A stretch of 64,000 bases of DNA from Ruminococcus sp. zg-924 (GCF_024433635.1 NZ_WNJZ01000014.1:1-64000); one strand, 5' to 3'. Shown: positions 37,551 through 46,934, counted from the first letter of the stretch. Notes: a model not told the origin generated them from the sequence alone. Numbers and translations are program-made.

Positions 37551-38634
37551 GGTTGAGCAGGCGCTTATAAGACCGGTGTATGACGATGTTCTTGACGTTG
37601 CTACTGCGGCTCTCCCATGGGAAAAAATGAGAAATAAAACCGTTCTGATAACAGGCGGCGCAGGCTTTATCGGTTTTTATCTGGTAACGGCGCTTCTTAT
37701 TAGAAACGATTTGTACGGTGACGGCATAAACGTAATCGCTCTTGTGAGAAACAACAAAAAATGTGAAGCACGCTTTGGTGATTTGCTTATGCGTGAGGAT
37801 TTGACAATTGTTGTGCAGGACGTATGTGATGAAATCAAGCTTAAGCAAAAGGCTGATTTTATCATCCACGCAGCAAGCCAGGCAAGCGCATATTTCTTTG
37901 AGCATGACCCTGTCGGCACGATTGACGCAAACCTTACCGGAACAACAAGAGTTCTTGAATATGCCGAGAGATGCAAGGCTGAATCAACTCTTGTTATTTC
38001 AAGCCTCAAGGTTTACGGCGCTCTTCACAACGGCAAGGACTCGATAAACGAGGACGATATAGGTTATATAGACCAGACAAACTACAAAAACTGCTATGCT
38101 GTCGGCAAAAGAGCAAGCGAGGCTTTGTGCGCCTGCTACTGCCGTCAGAAAAACCTATCGGTTAAAATTGCAAGACCAAGCTATATCTACGGTCCGTCAA
38201 GCCTTGATGATGACAGGGTTTGGGCGCAGTTCATAGCAAATGTGGTTAAGGGTGAGGACATTCTCCTAAAAAGCAACGGTGCGGCTCTGCGCTCATTCTG
38301 CTATGTAAGCGATACAGCCGAGGCATTGTTCACTATACTTTTATGCGGAGCAGATGTTTACCCATACAATATTTCAAGTGAATACTCAAATGTTACTATC
38401 AGAGATTTTGCAAAGGCGGCAGTTGAAACCTTCCCCGAAAAGATGATGAAGCTGAAATTTGCAAATCCTGAGGATGAAAAAGAACCTCAGCGCTCATATC
38501 TTGGCGCAACACCGGAAATTCTTGACAACAAGCGGCTTAAGGATTTAGGCTGGGTCGGAAGAACAACACTTAAGGACGGCATAGCCAAATCGGTTAGAAT
38601 TGTTTCGGCACAAAACGGCTATGATGGAGTATAA
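37543..38634 (+). CDS. NAD-dependent epimerase/dehydratase (extended SDR)
   Basis: 363 residues. Rossmann motif VLITGGAGFIGFYL near residue 30, catalytic YAVGKRASE (YxxxK), and a substrate region around ARPSYIYGPSS. It starts at GTG 37543, overlapping the cytidylyltransferase by 8 bases, so the two are translationally coupled. It probably modifies a nucleotide sugar or the polyol precursor of the envelope polymer. Confidence 0.88.
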   Translation: MIKVEQALIRPVYDDVLDVATAALPWEKMRNKTVLITGGAGFIGFYLVTALLIRNDLYGDGINVIALVRNNKKCEARFGDLLMREDLTIVVQDVCDEIKLKQKADFIIHAASQASAYFFEHDPVGTIDANLTGTTRVLEYAERCKAESTLVISSLKVYGALHNGKDSINEDDIGYIDQTNYKNCYAVGKRASEALCACYCRQKNLSVKIARPSYIYGPSSLDDDRVWAQFIANVVKGEDILLKSNGAALRSFCYVSDTAEALFTILLCGADVYPYNISSEYSNVTIRDFAKAAVETFPEKMMKLKFANPEDEKEPQRSYLGATPEILDNKRLKDLGWVGRTTLKDGIAKSVRIVSAQNGYDGV

Positions 38635-38636
38635 AA

Positions 38637-41039
38637 ATGGAAGTAAAAAACCTCTTAAATGAGTACGAGTTTGATTGGGCAGCATTCCCCTCTATGCAGG
38701 AGGATTTCCCGTATAATCAGCTTAAGGACAAGAGCATAATAATAGCCGGCGGACAGTCAAATCTTGCCCGTGCACTTTTGTATGCGCTTCTTGCTGCAAA
38801 TGACTTAAAAGGCACAGGCATATCGGTTTCGCTTTTAGCTGACGATGACTATATCGACAATATTCCCGACGGCTTAATCGGCAGACGTGACTTCCGATTT
38901 TTTGTGTTTGGTCAGCAGCCGGAAAAACTTCCGAAAGCAGATATAGTTATCTCAACCGGCATATGCAATACAGCGTTTAGCAAATCGCCCGAGTTCTTCA
39001 GCGATTGTATCAGCAGGTCAAAATATACTCTTGAGGTTGCCGAAAAAACAGGGGCACAGCATTTTATTCTCCTATCGGATTACAGAGCCTATGGCAAAGC
39101 AGAGCGTGGAGTACTTATGTCGGAATACGAAAACGGCAGAGTAAGCTTTTCTCTGTCCAGCGGTCTTACCTCAATGCTTACTCAGGCTATTGAGGCTCAA
39201 TGCGCCGCATATGCAAAGCAAAAAGATTTTGACTTTACAATTCTGCGCTGTGCTATAATTTTAGGAGCCTGTGCACAGCTTGATGACAGCATTATTTCGG
39301 ATATGCTTAAGGCTGTTGCCATAGGCGATGAATATACTATTATCAACAGTAAGAATAAGTACTCCTTCGTATACTTAAGCGACGTATTAAACGCTGTTTT
39401 TCATGCCGCTTCGCTTATGCGGAGGAACACAACGTATAATGTAGTCGGCGCTGACAGCACTGTTTCAACAGGTATGCTTTCAGCTATACTGCATGACCTC
39501 TACCCTGAAAGAACCAAAATAACTCTTGAGCAAAGCGACAAAGACCCTGCCTACGGCGTTTCTATGAACAACCAAAAGATAGTTAACTTTGGCGGCTGCA
39601 AGCCTAAAATTACTCTTGCGCAGGCTGTTGAGCTTGTTGTAAAGAGCTTTTCCCATCAGGAAAAAACGTTCGTCTTTGACGATTCGTATCAGGGCAAAAT
39701 TAAGTCTATACAAAATATTCTGCTTTTGTATCTGCTTGAAATCGACCGAATCTGCCGCAAGCACAACATAAAATATTTCTTAGCAGGCGGCACACTTTTA
39801 GGCGCAATACGCCACAAGGGCTTTATCCCTTGGGATGATGACGCCGACGTTATGATGCTCAGAGAGGACTACAACAAATTCCTTGAGGTTGTTCAAAGCG
39901 AGCTGCCGGGCAATGTTAAGCTTCACACGGTTGACACCGACCCGAAAACGCACAACATTTTCACTAAGCTCAGAATTGACAACACAATGTTTGCAACAAA
40001 ATGGACAAGCAAATTTCCTGATATGCACAATGGAATTTTCTTTGACGTTTTGGCACACGATAAGACAGCAAACAGCAAGCTTGGCAGGAAAATTCACCTT
40101 CAGCTTACGCTTATGACTCGCTCGCTTGTGTTCAACAAGTGGCACGGCAGAAAGGTAAACAACGGGCATAAATTCCAGAGCGCCGTTACCGATATGATTA
40201 AAAAAATTCTGCCCCTTAAGGCTTCGGAAAAACTCCAGTTTAAGTGTCTGCGTTGGTTTGAAAAGAAAAAGGACGCAAAATACCTTTATGACGGTATGGG
40301 CAGAAATGTATATAAGGGTGACTTCCCAAAAAAATGGCTTAAGGATACTGTATATTGGGATTTTGAGGGCTACCGCTTCCCTGTTCCAAAGGACTATGAC
40401 AAATACCTCAGATACCTTTACGGCGACTACAAAAATATGGTGCTTGCAAGTGAAAGGCAGACAAGCCATGATATTGTGGTTATGGATTTGGGTGAATACT
40501 TAAATGCACAAAGACCCAAGCATATCTACCACAGTATTTCGGTTTCACAGCCGATTAGCGACAAGCATGATCTGCCAAAAAAATACCCAAAGCGCAGCGA
40601 ATCGAGCAATGCTCAGTCAAAAAAAGGCTCTCCTGACGAAAACACGGTTAATGCTGAGGACAGCGAGGACGTAAAGGTTTTTGTTCCAAATTCAAATAAG
40701 ACAAAGCAAAGCACTGTAACCGAAGAGACGACTACGCAAACCGAAAAGAAAACGTCGGAGAAAAAAATCTCCGACAATAAAGCAGCTTCGAGCGAACAAC
40801 CGACAGAGGTACAGGCTCAGTCAGCATATTCAAATGAAAATCCGCAGACTGAACCGGAGTCTTTACAACAGACAGAGGAAGCACAAGCCGAGCCTGAAGT
40901 AAAGCACAACCCTCAGTTTGACGAAACGATTGAGTTTTCTCTGCGTGAAACCGATATTTCAAAATATTCGAGCAGTGAGGCAAAACGACGACTTGCAGAC
41001 ACAAGGGAGTTTGAACTGCCGGAAAAGACAAATGAATAA
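38637..41039 (+). CDS. Degenerate SDR domain fused to LicD-type phosphotransferase with long disordered tail
   Basis: 800 residues. Residues 30-335 resemble the preceding epimerase (IIIAGGQSNLARALLYALLA; FVYLSDVLNAVFHA), but the Gly-rich loop is altered and no YxxxK is visible, so this part is probably non-catalytic. Residues 350-610 are a LicD domain with FLAGGTLLGAIRHKGFIPWD and DDADVMM, the nucleotidyltransferase-like site that moves phosphocholine or a polyol phosphate from a CDP donor onto a glycan. Residues 625-800 are hydrophilic, Gln/Glu/Ser/Thr-rich and likely disordered. It would use the CDP-product of the cytidylyltransferase two genes upstream. Confidence 0.85.
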   Translation: MEVKNLLNEYEFDWAAFPSMQEDFPYNQLKDKSIIIAGGQSNLARALLYALLAANDLKGTGISVSLLADDDYIDNIPDGLIGRRDFRFFVFGQQPEKLPKADIVISTGICNTAFSKSPEFFSDCISRSKYTLEVAEKTGAQHFILLSDYRAYGKAERGVLMSEYENGRVSFSLSSGLTSMLTQAIEAQCAAYAKQKDFDFTILRCAIILGACAQLDDSIISDMLKAVAIGDEYTIINSKNKYSFVYLSDVLNAVFHAASLMRRNTTYNVVGADSTVSTGMLSAILHDLYPERTKITLEQSDKDPAYGVSMNNQKIVNFGGCKPKITLAQAVELVVKSFSHQEKTFVFDDSYQGKIKSIQNILLLYLLEIDRICRKHNIKYFLAGGTLLGAIRHKGFIPWDDDADVMMLREDYNKFLEVVQSELPGNVKLHTVDTDPKTHNIFTKLRIDNTMFATKWTSKFPDMHNGIFFDVLAHDKTANSKLGRKIHLQLTLMTRSLVFNKWHGRKVNNGHKFQSAVTDMIKKILPLKASEKLQFKCLRWFEKKKDAKYLYDGMGRNVYKGDFPKKWLKDTVYWDFEGYRFPVPKDYDKYLRYLYGDYKNMVLASERQTSHDIVVMDLGEYLNAQRPKHIYHSISVSQPISDKHDLPKKYPKRSESSNAQSKKGSPDENTVNAEDSEDVKVFVPNSNKTKQSTVTEETTTQTEKKTSEKKISDNKAASSEQPTEVQAQSAYSNENPQTEPESLQQTEEAQAEPEVKHNPQFDETIEFSLRETDISKYSSSEAKRRLADTREFELPEKTNE

Positions 41040-41110
41040 CGATTGAAGAAAACATCTTAAGTGTTTAGCTTCAATTGTAAAAAAATATTAAAATTTAAAG
41101 GAGAAATACA

Positions 41111-41422
41111 ATGATACTTACAACAACAGACAGCATAAAAGGAAAAAATGTTACAGAGCTTGGTCTTGTAATGGGCAACACCGTTCAGAGTGTTCACGCA
41201 GGAAAGGATATTCTTGCAGGCTTCAAAAACTTGGTTGGCGGCGAGCTTACCGCCTACAACGAAATGCTCACTAACGCCCGCCAAACAGCTACACAGAGAA
41301 TGTTTTTGCAGGCTCAGCAAATGGGAGCTGACGCAATTGTAGGTATTCGTTACACATCAAACTCTATTACCCAGGGTGCGGCTGAGATTTTGGCTTATGG
41401 AACAGCAATTAAATTTATTTAA
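41111..41422 (+). CDS. UPF0145 / YbjQ family protein
   Basis: 103 residues, full length for the YbjQ (heavy-metal-binding domain) family, which forms a pentameric ring of unknown function. TTTDSIKGKNVTELGLVMGN and MGADAIVGIRYTSNSI are characteristic. GGAG precedes the ATG; own terminator follows. Confidence 0.93.
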   Translation: MILTTTDSIKGKNVTELGLVMGNTVQSVHAGKDILAGFKNLVGGELTAYNEMLTNARQTATQRMFLQAQQMGADAIVGIRYTSNSITQGAAEILAYGTAIKFI

Positions 41423-41449
41423 GCGATGATTTTACGGTAATACAGCAAA

Positions 41450-41480
41450 CGGGCGGTTCAATGTGACCGCCCGTTTTTTT
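41450..41480 (+). terminator. Terminator after the UPF0145 gene
   Basis: CGGGCGGT/ACCGCCCG perfect stem with an 8-base loop and seven T. Confidence 0.9.
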
Positions 41481-41494
41481 GTTATTTGTTATTT

Positions 41495-42181
41495 TTATAA
41501 TTCTTTAGATTCTATTTTATTAACAACCTCGTCCTTAAATTTATATATACTGTTCTCCGGAACATATCCCCTAACCATAGAAACAGGATAGATTGTTGTG
41601 TTTCTGCCAATTACCGTACCGGGGTTGAGTACTGAGTTACAGCCAACCTCAACATTATCGCCCAAAATAGCGCCAAGCTTCTTACGGTTAGTGCAGAGCT
41701 TTTCGCCGCCTATACCCAAATGCACAATTGTTTTATCAGACTTGAGATTAGAGGTTATCGAGCCTGCGCCCATATGCGATTTATAACCTAAAATTGAGTC
41801 GCCTACATAGTTGTAATGTGGCACCTGAACGCCGTCAAACAGCAGCGTACCCTTAAGCTCGGTTGAGTTGCCCACAACTGCACCTCTGCCGACAATTGCT
41901 ACACCTCTGATAAAAGCACAGTGCCTTATCTCAGCGTCCTCGCACACAATCAGCGGACCTGTTATTGACGCACTCGGCGCAACGGTTGCGCTCTTTGCAA
42001 CCCAAATGTCATCACCAATTTTATCATATTTATCCTGCGGCAAGGTTTTTCCAAGCTCTAAAATAAAGTCCTTAAGACCGTCAAGAGCCTCCCACGGGTA
42101 TGTTGTATTTTCAAGCAGCGGCTTTGCAATAGTCTTGTCTAAGTCGCTGAATAACGCCTTTGTTGTTACTTGTTCAAACAT
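41495..42181 (-). CDS. Left-handed beta-helix (hexapeptide) protein, GlmU/UDP-GlcNAc pyrophosphorylase-like
   Basis: 228 residues. After about 65 N-terminal residues, the chain shows hexapeptide repeats ([LIV]-G-x4) including DAEIRHCAFIRGVAIVGRGAVVG and VEVGCNSVLNPGTVIGRNTT. This resembles the acyltransferase half of GlmU, but the pyrophosphorylase half is missing. Likely a sugar nucleotide O- or N-acyltransferase; it is next to a phosphomannomutase gene. Confidence 0.8.
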   Translation of the reverse strand: MFEQVTTKALFSDLDKTIAKPLLENTTYPWEALDGLKDFILELGKTLPQDKYDKIGDDIWVAKSATVAPSASITGPLIVCEDAEIRHCAFIRGVAIVGRGAVVGNSTELKGTLLFDGVQVPHYNYVGDSILGYKSHMGAGSITSNLKSDKTIVHLGIGGEKLCTNRKKLGAILGDNVEVGCNSVLNPGTVIGRNTTIYPVSMVRGYVPENSIYKFKDEVVNKIESKEL

Positions 42182-42221
42182 AAAAATATTCTACTCCTTG
42201 ATTAAATATATGAGATTATTA

Positions 42222-42458
42222 TTAGTTCTCGTAGTCAAAAAATCCCCATTTACCGCTATAAAGCTTGCCGGCTACAAAGCTAAGCGTTGTTCCGTTGACC
42301 TCAATTTTATAGGCTGAAAAGCTCAGCGGCTGTTTTGTGTCCGGGTCGATAACAATAACGACATCACCTATCATAATCCACTTGTACTTAAAAACATCAA
42401 TGCCCTTAATGCAGAATTTGTCAGAAGCACAGCTTCCGATAAATCTGTGTTTTTTCAT
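42222..42458 (-). CDS. Small conserved protein of unknown function
   Basis: 78 residues, no signal peptide or membrane segment. The middle (MIGDVVIVIDPDTKQPLSFS) and end (YSGKWGFFDYEN) suggest a small beta-barrel. I do not recognise the family. It lies between two sugar-metabolism genes in the same direction, 36 bases after the phosphomannomutase, so it belongs to that transcript. Confidence 0.6.
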   Translation of the reverse strand: MKKHRFIGSCASDKFCIKGIDVFKYKWIMIGDVVIVIDPDTKQPLSFSAYKIEVNGTTLSFVAGKLYSGKWGFFDYEN

Positions 42459-42494
42459 AGTGTTACACCTCGGTTTTAAATTTTATTTTTCTTC

Positions 42495-43997
42495 TTATAG
42501 AATTAAGCCTGTTTGAGTTTTTAAAAACTCCATTGCCTTCTCAACAAGAATATCAACGCCGCCTTTGCTGTCGCTTTCAACATTCATCGGCATTATCGGG
42601 TCGTGAACGCTTAAGCGAAGCATAAACCAGCCGTCGCCGTCATCCTTTGAGAAGGAAATACGGACACCCTCTCGGCTGTCATCGGCAAGAATCCAGCCGG
42701 ACTGCTGCTTTGCGTACTCCTCAAGGTTTTTGAGTATTCTGTTACCGCAAGCCTTGAAATCCTGCTCTGTTATCTTAAAGCGGATTTCACGACCTTCAAC
42801 AGGCTCCTTGAGCGTTGCAATAAGCTGCTCAAGCTCCTTGCCCTCAGCTTTGAGCTGAGCCATCTTTATAATAAGCTTTGTGCAAAGGTAAGCGCCGTCA
42901 TCAAGGAAATAATTCTCACGCATTGCGGCGTGACCCGATGTTTCAATGGCAAGAGGGCAATTCACACCCTCGCCGTTTAAGCGAATAGCCTCGTTGATAA
43001 CATTTTTATATCCTCGTTTAAAGCGATGATGAACTCCACCCAAATCATTTTGAATAAATTCCTTGAGTCCTGCTGAGGTTGTAGAGTCTGTAACAACTGT
43101 TCCGCCTGCATTGCCCTCAAGCGCAATAGCCGCCGCCATAGCAACAAGTCGGTTACGGTTTATCTCGTTGCCCTTGCTGTCAACGGCTCCTCCTCTGTCA
43201 ACGTCTGTGTCAAAGATAACGCCCATATCAGCGTTTGATTCAAGCACAGCACGGCTTATAGAAGCCATAGCCTCCTCATTTTCCGGGTTTGGAATATGAT
43301 TAGGGAACATTCCGTCCGGCTCCAAGAAGCAGCTGCCTGTTGTGTCTGCGCCAAGAGGAGCCAATACCTTTTCGGCATAAAAGCCGCCTGCACCATTGCC
43401 TGCATCAACAACGATTTTAAAGCCTTTAAGCGGATGCTCATAATCGTCTGCATTTACCCCTTTACAAATCATATCTCTAAGGCGAGCCGAATAGTCGCTC
43501 ATATAATCTGTCTGTACAATTTCACCGCCGCCACAGCTACCGGGTGTGTCCCCGTTTTGAGCATAAAGAAGAATCTCCTCTATGTCGCTGCCCTCAAGAC
43601 CGCCGTCACGTGTGAAGAATTTAAGACCGTTTCTGTTAAACGGGTGGTGGCTTGCAGTTATTTGCAGTGCGCCGTCACAGCCTAAGTCAACCGTTGTCAT
43701 AAACATTGACGGAGTTGACGCAAGAGAACAGTCAAGCACACGCACACCGGCATTTTTCATAACATCACTGCATTCACCGACGATTCTTGGTCCTGAAACA
43801 CGGCTGTCACGTCCAATTGATATCACAAGCTTCTCAGGCTTTTTGCCGCACTTTTTTGCAAGCCAAAGCACAAAACCGGCGCTCATAGCTCTTACAGCCT
43901 CGTTTGTAAGGTTTACGTCTTCACCCTCAACACCCTCGGTTGCAATTCCTCTTATATCAGTGCCGCTTTTAAACTGCTTCCAGTAATCATTCAGCAT
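42495..43997 (-). CDS. Phosphomannomutase/phosphoglucomutase
   Basis: 500 residues, alpha-D-phosphohexomutase family. SGTDIRG at the N-terminus, the phosphoserine loop TASHHPFNRNG near residue 115, the metal loop FDTDVDRGG near residue 265 and the sugar-binding ETSGHAAMRENYF are all present. It interconverts 1- and 6-phosphates of mannose or glucose for nucleotide-sugar synthesis. The ATG at 43997 is used because GGAAGG precedes it; the longer frame lacks support. Confidence 0.93.
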   Translation of the reverse strand: MLNDYWKQFKSGTDIRGIATEGVEGEDVNLTNEAVRAMSAGFVLWLAKKCGKKPEKLVISIGRDSRVSGPRIVGECSDVMKNAGVRVLDCSLASTPSMFMTTVDLGCDGALQITASHHPFNRNGLKFFTRDGGLEGSDIEEILLYAQNGDTPGSCGGGEIVQTDYMSDYSARLRDMICKGVNADDYEHPLKGFKIVVDAGNGAGGFYAEKVLAPLGADTTGSCFLEPDGMFPNHIPNPENEEAMASISRAVLESNADMGVIFDTDVDRGGAVDSKGNEINRNRLVAMAAAIALEGNAGGTVVTDSTTSAGLKEFIQNDLGGVHHRFKRGYKNVINEAIRLNGEGVNCPLAIETSGHAAMRENYFLDDGAYLCTKLIIKMAQLKAEGKELEQLIATLKEPVEGREIRFKITEQDFKACGNRILKNLEEYAKQQSGWILADDSREGVRISFSKDDGDGWFMLRLSVHDPIMPMNVESDSKGGVDILVEKAMEFLKTQTGLIL

Positions 43998-44144
43998 TTT
44001 TTGCCTTCCTTTCATTGTGCTGCCGCAATACAGGGCATACACAAATTATCTCTAAAATTTTACAGTATCATTATACACATTTTTGATACGAAATTAAATA
44101 GAAAAAAGAAATTTTGGCAATAATTAAATTGAGGATGTGATTGA

Positions 44145-44813
44145 ATGTCTTTGCTGAGGCTGCAAAATGTCAGCAAAATATATAATCAAGGCGAAAATCG
44201 GATTTTTGCGCTTAACGATGTATCTCTTAAAATTGAAAACGGAGAGTTCACCGCCATAGTTGGCAAAAGCGGTTCGGGCAAGTCAACGCTTTTGAATATC
44301 TTAGGCTGTCTTGATACACCCGACAGCGGAGAATACTTTTTGAGCGGAAGAAGCGTTGGACGGCTTGGCGAAAACGAGCTGTCACGAATACGCAACAGAA
44401 TGATAGGCTTTGTATTCCAAAGCTTCAATCTGATTCCAAGCCTTTCCGCCTGCGAAAATGTTGAGCTTCCGCTGAAATACAGAGGAATAGCTAAGGATGA
44501 AAGAAAGCACCTTGCGCTAACTGCACTTGACGAGGTTGGTCTGTTTGAAAGAGCACAGCACAAACCAAACCAACTATCCGGAGGTCAGCAGCAAAGGGTT
44601 GCCATTGCACGTGCTATTGCAGCTCAACCGCAGCTTATTCTTGCCGATGAGCCGACCGGTAATCTCGACACAAAAAGCGAAAATGACGTTATTAGGATAT
44701 TAAAACGTCTGAACGAAAGCGGTAAAACGGTTGTCGTTATCACGCATGGCAAAAAGCTTGCAAAGATTGCCAACAGGCGGATAACAATAAGCGACGGAAA
44801 GGTAAGCGATTAG
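44145..44813 (+). CDS. Orphan ABC transporter ATP-binding protein (LolD/MacB type)
   Basis: 222 residues with Walker A GKSGSGKS, signature [15 protein letters not shown] and Walker [13 protein letters not shown]. It is closely related in type to the ATPase at 24906 but has no permease next to it; a terminator follows directly. It may energise a FtsX-type permease encoded elsewhere. Confidence 0.92.
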   Translation: MSLLRLQNVSKIYNQGENRIFALNDVSLKIENGEFTAIVGKSGSGKSTLLNILGCLDTPDSGEYFLSGRSVGRLGENELSRIRNRMIGFVFQSFNLIPSLSACENVELPLKYRGIAKDERKHLALTALDEVGLFERAQHKPNQLSGGQQQRVAIARAIAAQPQLILADEPTGNLDTKSENDVIRILKRLNESGKTVVVITHGKKLAKIANRRITISDGKVSD

Positions 44814-44826
44814 CTCACATAAAGAT

Positions 44827-44900
44827 AGAGCCTGCCACAATGAAGTAAGCCCTAAAGTTTAGACACTTTTGGATGTTCATATCATTGCGGCAGGCTCTTT
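44827..44900. terminator. Long terminator stem interrupted by an IS-end sequence
   Basis: AGAGCCTGCCaCAATGA (44827-44843) pairs with TCATTGcGGCAGGCTCT (44882-44898), one mismatch in 17 pairs. The 38-base loop contains an IS3-type terminal repeat. The flank TTTATAA on the plus strand suits termination of the ABC gene. Confidence 0.7.
44841..44865 (-). repeat. Solo IS3-family terminal inverted repeat
   Basis: TGAAGT, seven variable bases, then AAAGTTTAGACA match the reverse complement of the IS end at 103-127 in 22 of 25 bases. No transposase is next to it, so it is a remnant left by a deleted or imprecisely excised copy. Confidence 0.65.
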
Positions 44901-44936
44901 ATAATATTACATTTTGTACATAATATTGGACAGCGT

Positions 44937-46649
44937 TTAATTCTTTACGTTTGCCTCAAGCATTTCTTTGACCTCTTTTTCGGTCTTGAGCTTCATAACC
45001 TTGTCGGCAAGAGCTTGTGCTTCGGCTAAACTCCACTGCGATATAGTTTTTCTTGCTGATAAAACCGAAGTTGGGCTTACGCTGTATTCATCGAGTCCGA
45101 ATGCAATAAGCATTGGTATAAGAAGCGGATCTGCGGCGGCTTCACCACACATACCAACGGGTATTCCTGCCTTTTTGCCCTCAGTAATAATATTCCTTAT
45201 CATTCTGAGCACAGCAGGATTATATGCGGAATAGAGGTAGGCAACCTTTGAGTTTCCTCTGTCAACGCACATTGTGTAGCCTGTTAAATCGTTTGTTCCT
45301 ATACTGAAAAAGTCACATTCCTCGGCAAGTAAGTCAGGAATAACGCCTGCTGCTGCTGTTTCAGCCATTGCGCCGATTTTAACGTCCTTCTTGTATTTAA
45401 CTCCTTCGCTGTCAAGCTCAGATTTAATCTGCTCAACAAGAGCTTTAACCTGACGCATTTCCTCAACCGTTGTTACAAGCGGAACCATTATTCTTATATC
45501 TCCATATACAGCGGCACGCAGAAGCGCCCTAAGCTGCGGCTTGTAAACATCGGGTCTTGACAGGCAGTAGCGAACTGCACGGTAGCCTAAGAACGGGTTA
45601 TCCTCACTTTCGAGTCCAAGATATGGTACATCTTTGTCGCCGCCTATGTCAAGTGTTCTGATAATAACAGGCTTACCGTTCATAGCCTTTGCAACCTTGC
45701 TGTAAGCTTCAAACTGCTGCTCTTCGCTTGGAAGAGAGGTTGAGTCCATAAACAGGAATTCCGTTCTGAAAAGTCCTATTCCTTCGCCGTCACTTTCAAG
45801 CACATTGTGAACATCCGTCGGCTTGCCAATATTGCAGCACAGCTCCGCTTTTACGCCGTCAGATGTTGCGGTCTCCTTACCAATAAACGCCTTGAGCGCC
45901 TCCTTATCAGCTAAATATTTATTACGCTTTGAAGTATATTCCGATTTCTGCTGTTCGCTCGGACTCTTTATTACAACGCCCTTTGAGCCGTCAACAATAA
46001 TCTCATCGCCATCACTTGCCTGCGACAAAATATCACTAACGCTCAAAACTGCCGGAATCTCAAGAGCTCTTGCCAGAATTGCGGAATGAGAGGTGTAGCC
46101 GCCTGTTTCGGTAACAATTGCGGCAATATTATCCTTATTGATGCTCGCTGTCATTGACGGGGTTAAATCACCAACAACTATAACTGTTCCTTCAGGGCAG
46201 GTGGAAATATCAGCCTCTTCCCTGTCAAGCAGTATTGACAAAATACCCTTGCGTATATCCTCAATGTCAGTTGCACGCTGCATTGTAAGCTCGTCACCTG
46301 TTGAAGCGAACATTGCGGCAAACATGGAGCATATTTCGTCAAGAGCTTTTTCAGCACAGTCGCCTGCTTTTATTTTATTCTCAATCTCGCCGCTTACAAA
46401 TGGGTCTTGAATCATCAGAATATGTCCTCTGATAATTTCAGCTTCCTTCTGCCCTACGTTCTTCTCTATATCTGCCGCCTTTTTCTCAGTGTCTGTTGAA
46501 AATTTAGCAACAGCCGCTTTGAAGCGTTCAACCTCCGCTTCTGTGTCAATAACACTGTTCGCCTCATAAGACAAATCCTGCTCCTTAATAATAAGCACTC
46601 TGCCTATTCCGATTCCCTTAGAAGCCGCTATACCCTTAAACATAATCAT
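44937..46649 (-). CDS. ptsI: Phosphoenolpyruvate-protein phosphotransferase (PTS enzyme I)
   Basis: 570 residues. First step of the phosphotransferase system, moving phosphate from PEP to HPr. The phosphohistidine region TGGYTSHSAILARA is near residue 185, the PEP-binding IGLFRTEFLFMD near 290, and MCGEAAADP near 500. No HPr or enzyme II gene is close, so it serves the whole cell. The start may be ATG 46649 or, two codons later, ATG 46643. Confidence 0.95.
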   Translation of the reverse strand: MIMFKGIAASKGIGIGRVLIIKEQDLSYEANSVIDTEAEVERFKAAVAKFSTDTEKKAADIEKNVGQKEAEIIRGHILMIQDPFVSGEIENKIKAGDCAEKALDEICSMFAAMFASTGDELTMQRATDIEDIRKGILSILLDREEADISTCPEGTVIVVGDLTPSMTASINKDNIAAIVTETGGYTSHSAILARALEIPAVLSVSDILSQASDGDEIIVDGSKGVVIKSPSEQQKSEYTSKRNKYLADKEALKAFIGKETATSDGVKAELCCNIGKPTDVHNVLESDGEGIGLFRTEFLFMDSTSLPSEEQQFEAYSKVAKAMNGKPVIIRTLDIGGDKDVPYLGLESEDNPFLGYRAVRYCLSRPDVYKPQLRALLRAAVYGDIRIMVPLVTTVEEMRQVKALVEQIKSELDSEGVKYKKDVKIGAMAETAAAGVIPDLLAEECDFFSIGTNDLTGYTMCVDRGNSKVAYLYSAYNPAVLRMIRNIITEGKKAGIPVGMCGEAAADPLLIPMLIAFGLDEYSVSPTSVLSARKTISQWSLAEAQALADKVMKLKTEKEVKEMLEANVKN

Positions 46650-46736
46650 CCGTCCCTTCTGTTTTATTATTGTTATAAAGCCCTTTAAAATGTGCTGAAA
46701 TCTTATAAATCAATTTTGCCATTTTCTTTCAATACA

Positions 46737-46765
46737 ATTCTAAGCTATTTAACAATATTTGTCAA
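46737..46765 (-). promoter_or_regulatory. Promoter of ptsI
   Basis: On the minus strand TTGACA (46760-46765), 17-base spacer, TAGAAT (46737-46742), about 90 bases before the gene. Confidence 0.75.
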
Positions 46766-46858
46766 TTCTTTTTCATTAACTTTGGACGATTTAACAATTT
46801 CCCCTTTTATTTTTTGACCGTTTTTTCTCATTTTTGATTATTTTTGACAAAATCAAAA

Positions 46859-46893
46859 CCCTCTGCGCCTAACCTGAAGCTAAACACAGAGGG
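46859..46893 (-). terminator. Terminator of the cad operon
   Basis: CCCTCTG/CAGAGGG with a 21-base loop; on the minus strand it is followed by TTTTGATTTTTG. It lies about 40 bases after the cadA stop. Confidence 0.65.
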
Positions 46894-46934
46894 ATAAAAC
46901 TATATTTTATTCTTAGCAGGGCACGCAAAATCAC

